From Hyphomicrobiales bacterium (lineage in GTDB: Bacteria > Pseudomonadota > Alphaproteobacteria > Rhizobiales > Rhizobiaceae), in assembly GCA_900470965.1 (NCBI GenBank), contig UCCS01000005.1, positions 31,954 to 95,953 on the forward strand: a stretch of DNA of 64,000 nucleotides. Reading direction: 5' to 3'. Within the stretch, counting starts at the first letter, position 1, and every line of letters begins with the position of its first letter. Positions 61,756-64,000 of this stretch are shown one piece after another. The position numbers and the translations under genes are program-made. The notes below the pieces were generated by a model that was not told where the DNA came from, ran no database searches, and worked only from the letters and a program-made list of their open reading frames with translations.

Positions 61756-61770
61756 TAATATTTGGTTAAT
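61756..61770. promoter_or_regulatory. TTAA-N7-TTAA box upstream of methyltransferase
   Basis: TTAATATTTGGTTAA is an exact fit to the CtrA full-site pattern, lies 75 bp before the methyltransferase start, and directly follows the BON-protein stop. A third TTAA follows at 61774-61777. AT-rich gaps give such matches by chance, so confidence is limited. Confidence 0.4.
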
Positions 61771-61772
61771 AG

Positions 61773-62063
61773 TTAATGTCGAACATTAACCATCGAGTCC
61801 GCAAGCAAAATACGGTTGCGAACCGTATGCACGCCTTCAACTGTTCTTGCGATGACTGTTGCCCGCTCGATTTCATCAACCGTACCGACGTGGCCGCTCA
61901 AAACGATCTCGTCGCCTTCGGCCGTAACCTCGACATCGGATGCATCGATACCGCCAGCAACGGCCAGCGCATTGGCAACCGCAGATTCCAGCGTCGCACG
62001 ATTGGCATATTCAGCCTCAGCTTCGGGCAGATGACCATGAAATGTCTGTTCCTTGAAGACCAT
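61773..62063 (-). CDS. BON domain protein
   Basis: 96 residues, start with AAGGAGG seven bases upstream. A single BON domain is seen: LESAVANALAVAGGIDASDVEVTAEG, then IVLSGHVGTVDEIERA and VEGVHTVRN. No signal peptide is visible, unusual for BON proteins, which mostly sit in the periplasm and bind phospholipid. Function unknown. Confidence 0.85.
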   Translation of the reverse strand: MVFKEQTFHGHLPEAEAEYANRATLESAVANALAVAGGIDASDVEVTAEGDEIVLSGHVGTVDEIERATVIARTVEGVHTVRNRILLADSMVNVRH

Positions 62064-62120
62064 CGTTCTGTCCTCCTTGGTGGTGAGGGAGAAACGCTGC
62101 TGACAGGACTTTGGTTTCGC

Positions 62121-62768
62121 CTACCAGCGAAGCTGATAGTTCAAATTGACATTTCCCGTCCGCCCCGTCGAAAGCGGATCGGACACAGACGCGCTCAGGC
62201 CGAGATTGGGTAGGATGTTCTGGCTGACGGCAACGGTACTGGAAAAGTCGCCATTGAAATCGCTGACGCTGCTCCCGGCCGAAATCGATGTGCCGGTCCA
62301 CGGATAGATCAGCTTGACCGCCTGGGAAGCCGACACCGTCGCCTGCCGCGCATCGACGGCGCTGTAACCGAGGCTCACCGCGCGTGTCGTCTGCATGTCG
62401 AGCGAATCTGAGAGTATCCAGCTTCGCGAACGGCTGAGCATAAGCGCGCCGCTGCCGCGTAACGTATCGACCTGCAGCGTCACATCCTGCTGCGCACGGC
62501 TGGCCGGCGTAACGCTCACCTTCTGCAGCTTGCCCCAGAGCATCGCCTGGCCAGAATTCGGCAACGGTGCCCCGCTCTTGTTGGAGGCTAGCGCGAGATC
62601 TGCGCCGGCGCTCGTCTCCCATTCCATCGGCAGGCGGAACCCGACCGTCGTTTTGTAGGAACTGGCGGATACCTTCACCGGCGACCAGATCACCAGATCA
62701 TCCGCAAATACCGGATTGGCCAGCGGCAGAAGGGCAAAAACAAAGCATGCAATCTTTATTCTCGTCAT
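62121..62768 (-). CDS. Secreted, outer-membrane-like beta-rich protein
   Basis: 215 residues from ATG 62768; upstream part discounted. Signal peptide ends near PVFADD. The mature protein alternates hydrophobic and polar residues, and ends in LNYQLRW, a final aromatic residue typical of outer-membrane beta-barrels. I recognise no family. It lies 57 bp before the BON gene on the same strand. Confidence 0.6.
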   Translation of the reverse strand: MTRIKIACFVFALLPLANPVFADDLVIWSPVKVSASSYKTTVGFRLPMEWETSAGADLALASNKSGAPLPNSGQAMLWGKLQKVSVTPASRAQQDVTLQVDTLRGSGALMLSRSRSWILSDSLDMQTTRAVSLGYSAVDARQATVSASQAVKLIYPWTGTSISAGSSVSDFNGDFSSTVAVSQNILPNLGLSASVSDPLSTGRTGNVNLNYQLRW

Positions 62769-63143
62769 AATATCGCATCGTTTTGAACTAGCACGCCGCG
62801 CACCGATAGGCGCACAGCTGACGTGGAGCGCTCGCGTCGAACGCAATGAAGGATGGCGCGGACACGCAATCCCGGTTCGGTCTTCTATTTTTCTTTGGCC
62901 CGCGGCCAGTGGCATAAATTGCCGGTTGCTCGTCAGACACATCAGTGCCCAGCGGATTTGCCTTTTTCGACCACAACCGGCCGCAGCAAATGATCATCCC
63001 CGTGAGGACTGTTATCAGGTTCACATCATGGCGGGCCTATGTAAACCCCTCTGGAGTTGAAATTTGCTGCACCGCACACTTGCTGCCTCCCACGATCCCC
63101 TGTAGAGCCGATGCCGAATATGCAATTTCTTGCGAAATCGACC
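62769..63143. other. Gap between secreted protein gene and dxr, no gene
   Basis: About 375 bp with frames but no signal or coding character that I can support. It should hold the promoters of the two divergent genes. Confidence 0.4.
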
Positions 63144-64000
63144 ATGATGACGAGCGAAACCGCGCCTCGGCGCCTCAGTATCTTCGGTTCAACCGGCTCG
63201 ATCGGCCAAAATACGCTCAATGTCATCGATCATCTGGGCGGCCGGGACAATTTCGAAATTTCCGTCCTGACCGGCAACGGCAATGTAGAATTGCTGGCCC
63301 AGCAAGCGAAATCGTCGGGGGCGCAGCTGGCCGTCATCGCCAATGACCGGCATTACGAATCACTGAAAAGCGAGCTTTCGGGCAGCGGCATCGCAGTCGC
63401 TGCCGGCAAATCCGGCCTGATGGAGGCGGCAGACCGCGAGGCGGACTGGGTGATGGCAGCCATCGTCGGCACGGCCGGCCTTGCTCCTACTCTTGCCGCG
63501 GCGCGCCGCGGCGCCGATATCGCGCTCGCTAACAAGGAATGCCTTGTTTCGGCAGGCGATCTTTTCATCGAGTCGGTGAGAAACGGTGGCGGCAAGCTGT
63601 TGCCTGTCGACAGTGAACACAATGCGATCTTCCAGGTGCTGGAGGAAAACCAGCGCCATGCGGTGGAACGTATCATCCTGACGGCATCAGGCGGTCCCTT
63701 CCGCACGTCCTCGCTGGAGGAGATGGCCAACGTCACGGTAGAGACCGCACGCGCCCATCCGAGATGGTCGATGGGCCTGAAGATTTCCATCGACAGTGCG
63801 TCGCTGTTCAACAAGGCGCTGGAGATGATCGAGGCGAAGCACCTTTTCGGCCTGCGCCCCGAGCAGGTGGAGGTGATCGTTCATCCGCAGTCGGTCATCC
63901 ATTCGATGGTCGGCTATACGGATGGCTCTGTGCTGGCACAGCTCGGCGCACCGGATATGCGCACCGCAATCGGCTACGCCCTCTCCCATCCGCGCCGAGC
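63144..64000 (+). CDS. dxr: 1-deoxy-D-xylulose 5-phosphate reductoisomerase, 3' end outside the window
   Basis: About 285 residues are visible before the window ends. The NADPH motif is IFGSTGSIGQNTLNV. The active site has IALANKECLVSAG, then LPVDSEHNAIFQ (metal-binding Asp and Glu) and SGGPFRTSS. The second step of the MEP isoprenoid pathway. The start is taken at ATG 63144, but ATG codons at 63111, 63120 and 63147 are in frame, and no site has a strong ribosome binding signal. Confidence 0.92.
   Translation, partial: MMTSETAPRRLSIFGSTGSIGQNTLNVIDHLGGRDNFEISVLTGNGNVELLAQQAKSSGAQLAVIANDRHYESLKSELSGSGIAVAAGKSGLMEAADREADWVMAAIVGTAGLAPTLAAARRGADIALANKECLVSAGDLFIESVRNGGGKLLPVDSEHNAIFQVLEENQRHAVERIILTASGGPFRTSSLEEMANVTVETARAHPRWSMGLKISIDSASLFNKALEMIEAKHLFGLRPEQVEVIVHPQSVIHSMVGYTDGSVLAQLGAPDMRTAIGYALSHPRR

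Overview
The window is a piece of chromosome from an alphaproteobacterium of the Rhizobiaceae, most likely Rhizobium. The support is high GC in most of the window, the gene set and order lysA / TIGR02302 protein / cpdR / hpt / ftsEX, cobST of the aerobic cobalamin pathway, DUF2125, DUF3108 and DUF2937 proteins, and a palindromic intergenic repeat of rhizobial type. It opens inside an aldo/keto reductase gene and closes inside dxr. Almost everything is core housekeeping sequence. The exception is a small, eroded genomic island of about 4.8 kb (3425-8198) inserted in the 3' end of a tRNA-Leu(CAA) gene.

Layout. 1-3275: end of an aldo/keto reductase, a methyltransferase, and a TetR repressor divergent from an MFS exporter with two operator palindromes between them. 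3361-8198: tRNA-Leu and the island, which holds a shortened integrase, decayed coding remnants, the C-terminal half of an ADP-ribosylglycohydrolase-like protein, a vsr endonuclease, a cytosine methyltransferase cut off after motif I and a convergent restriction-endonuclease-like gene whose end was lost in the same deletion. A 23-bp direct repeat bounds the island, and paired 10-bp repeats inside each end look like integrase arm sites. 8316-17947: small secreted protein, cation/proton antiporter with a cyclic-nucleotide domain, DedA/YqaA protein, dsbB, HNH nuclease, alkA-type glycosylase, gluQ, YihY, SDR, cobalamin adenosyltransferase, rhomboid protease. 18131-20875: etfBA and 3-hydroxybutyryl-CoA dehydrogenase. 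21057-24765: tlpA, argH, lptM-like lipoprotein, lysA. 24934-32968: TIGR02302 protein, cpdR, hpt, ftsEX, YdcF, plsC. 33035-40977: ChaC-like cyclotransferase, DUF2125, the hisC-tyrC-GNAT operon, methyltransferase, gloB, cupin, EamA exporter, DUF3108. 41220-42294: rpmB with promoter and terminator, then a YhhQ-type queuosine-precursor transporter whose leader resembles a preQ1-I riboswitch. 42476-47975: kinase-like protein, phytase-like esterase, cobT, cobS, J-domain protein. 48081-51997: bolA, DUF2938, and the aroK-aroB-CNNM operon with overlapping stops and starts. 52134-58233: small membrane protein, xerD, accA, YafK transpeptidase, tusA, and dacA with a COG0523 GTPase. 58390-64000: M20 amidohydrolase, tRNA-Arg(CCT), DUF2937, small secreted and membrane proteins, methyltransferase, BON protein, outer-membrane-like protein, dxr (cut off).

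How genes fit together: cobST with the ATP:cob(I)alamin adenosyltransferase belong to B12 synthesis; etfBA and the hydroxyacyl-CoA dehydrogenase to acyl-CoA oxidation and poly-hydroxybutyrate metabolism; aroKB, tyrC and hisC to aromatic amino acid and histidine synthesis; cpdR and ftsEX to the cell cycle. The parts I consider new enough to check are the island (its arm sites and the fused methylase/nuclease scar), the candidate preQ1 riboswitch, and a pair of small secreted proteins sharing a Cys-x20-Cys motif. I found no CRISPR array, insertion sequence, rRNA operon or replication origin.
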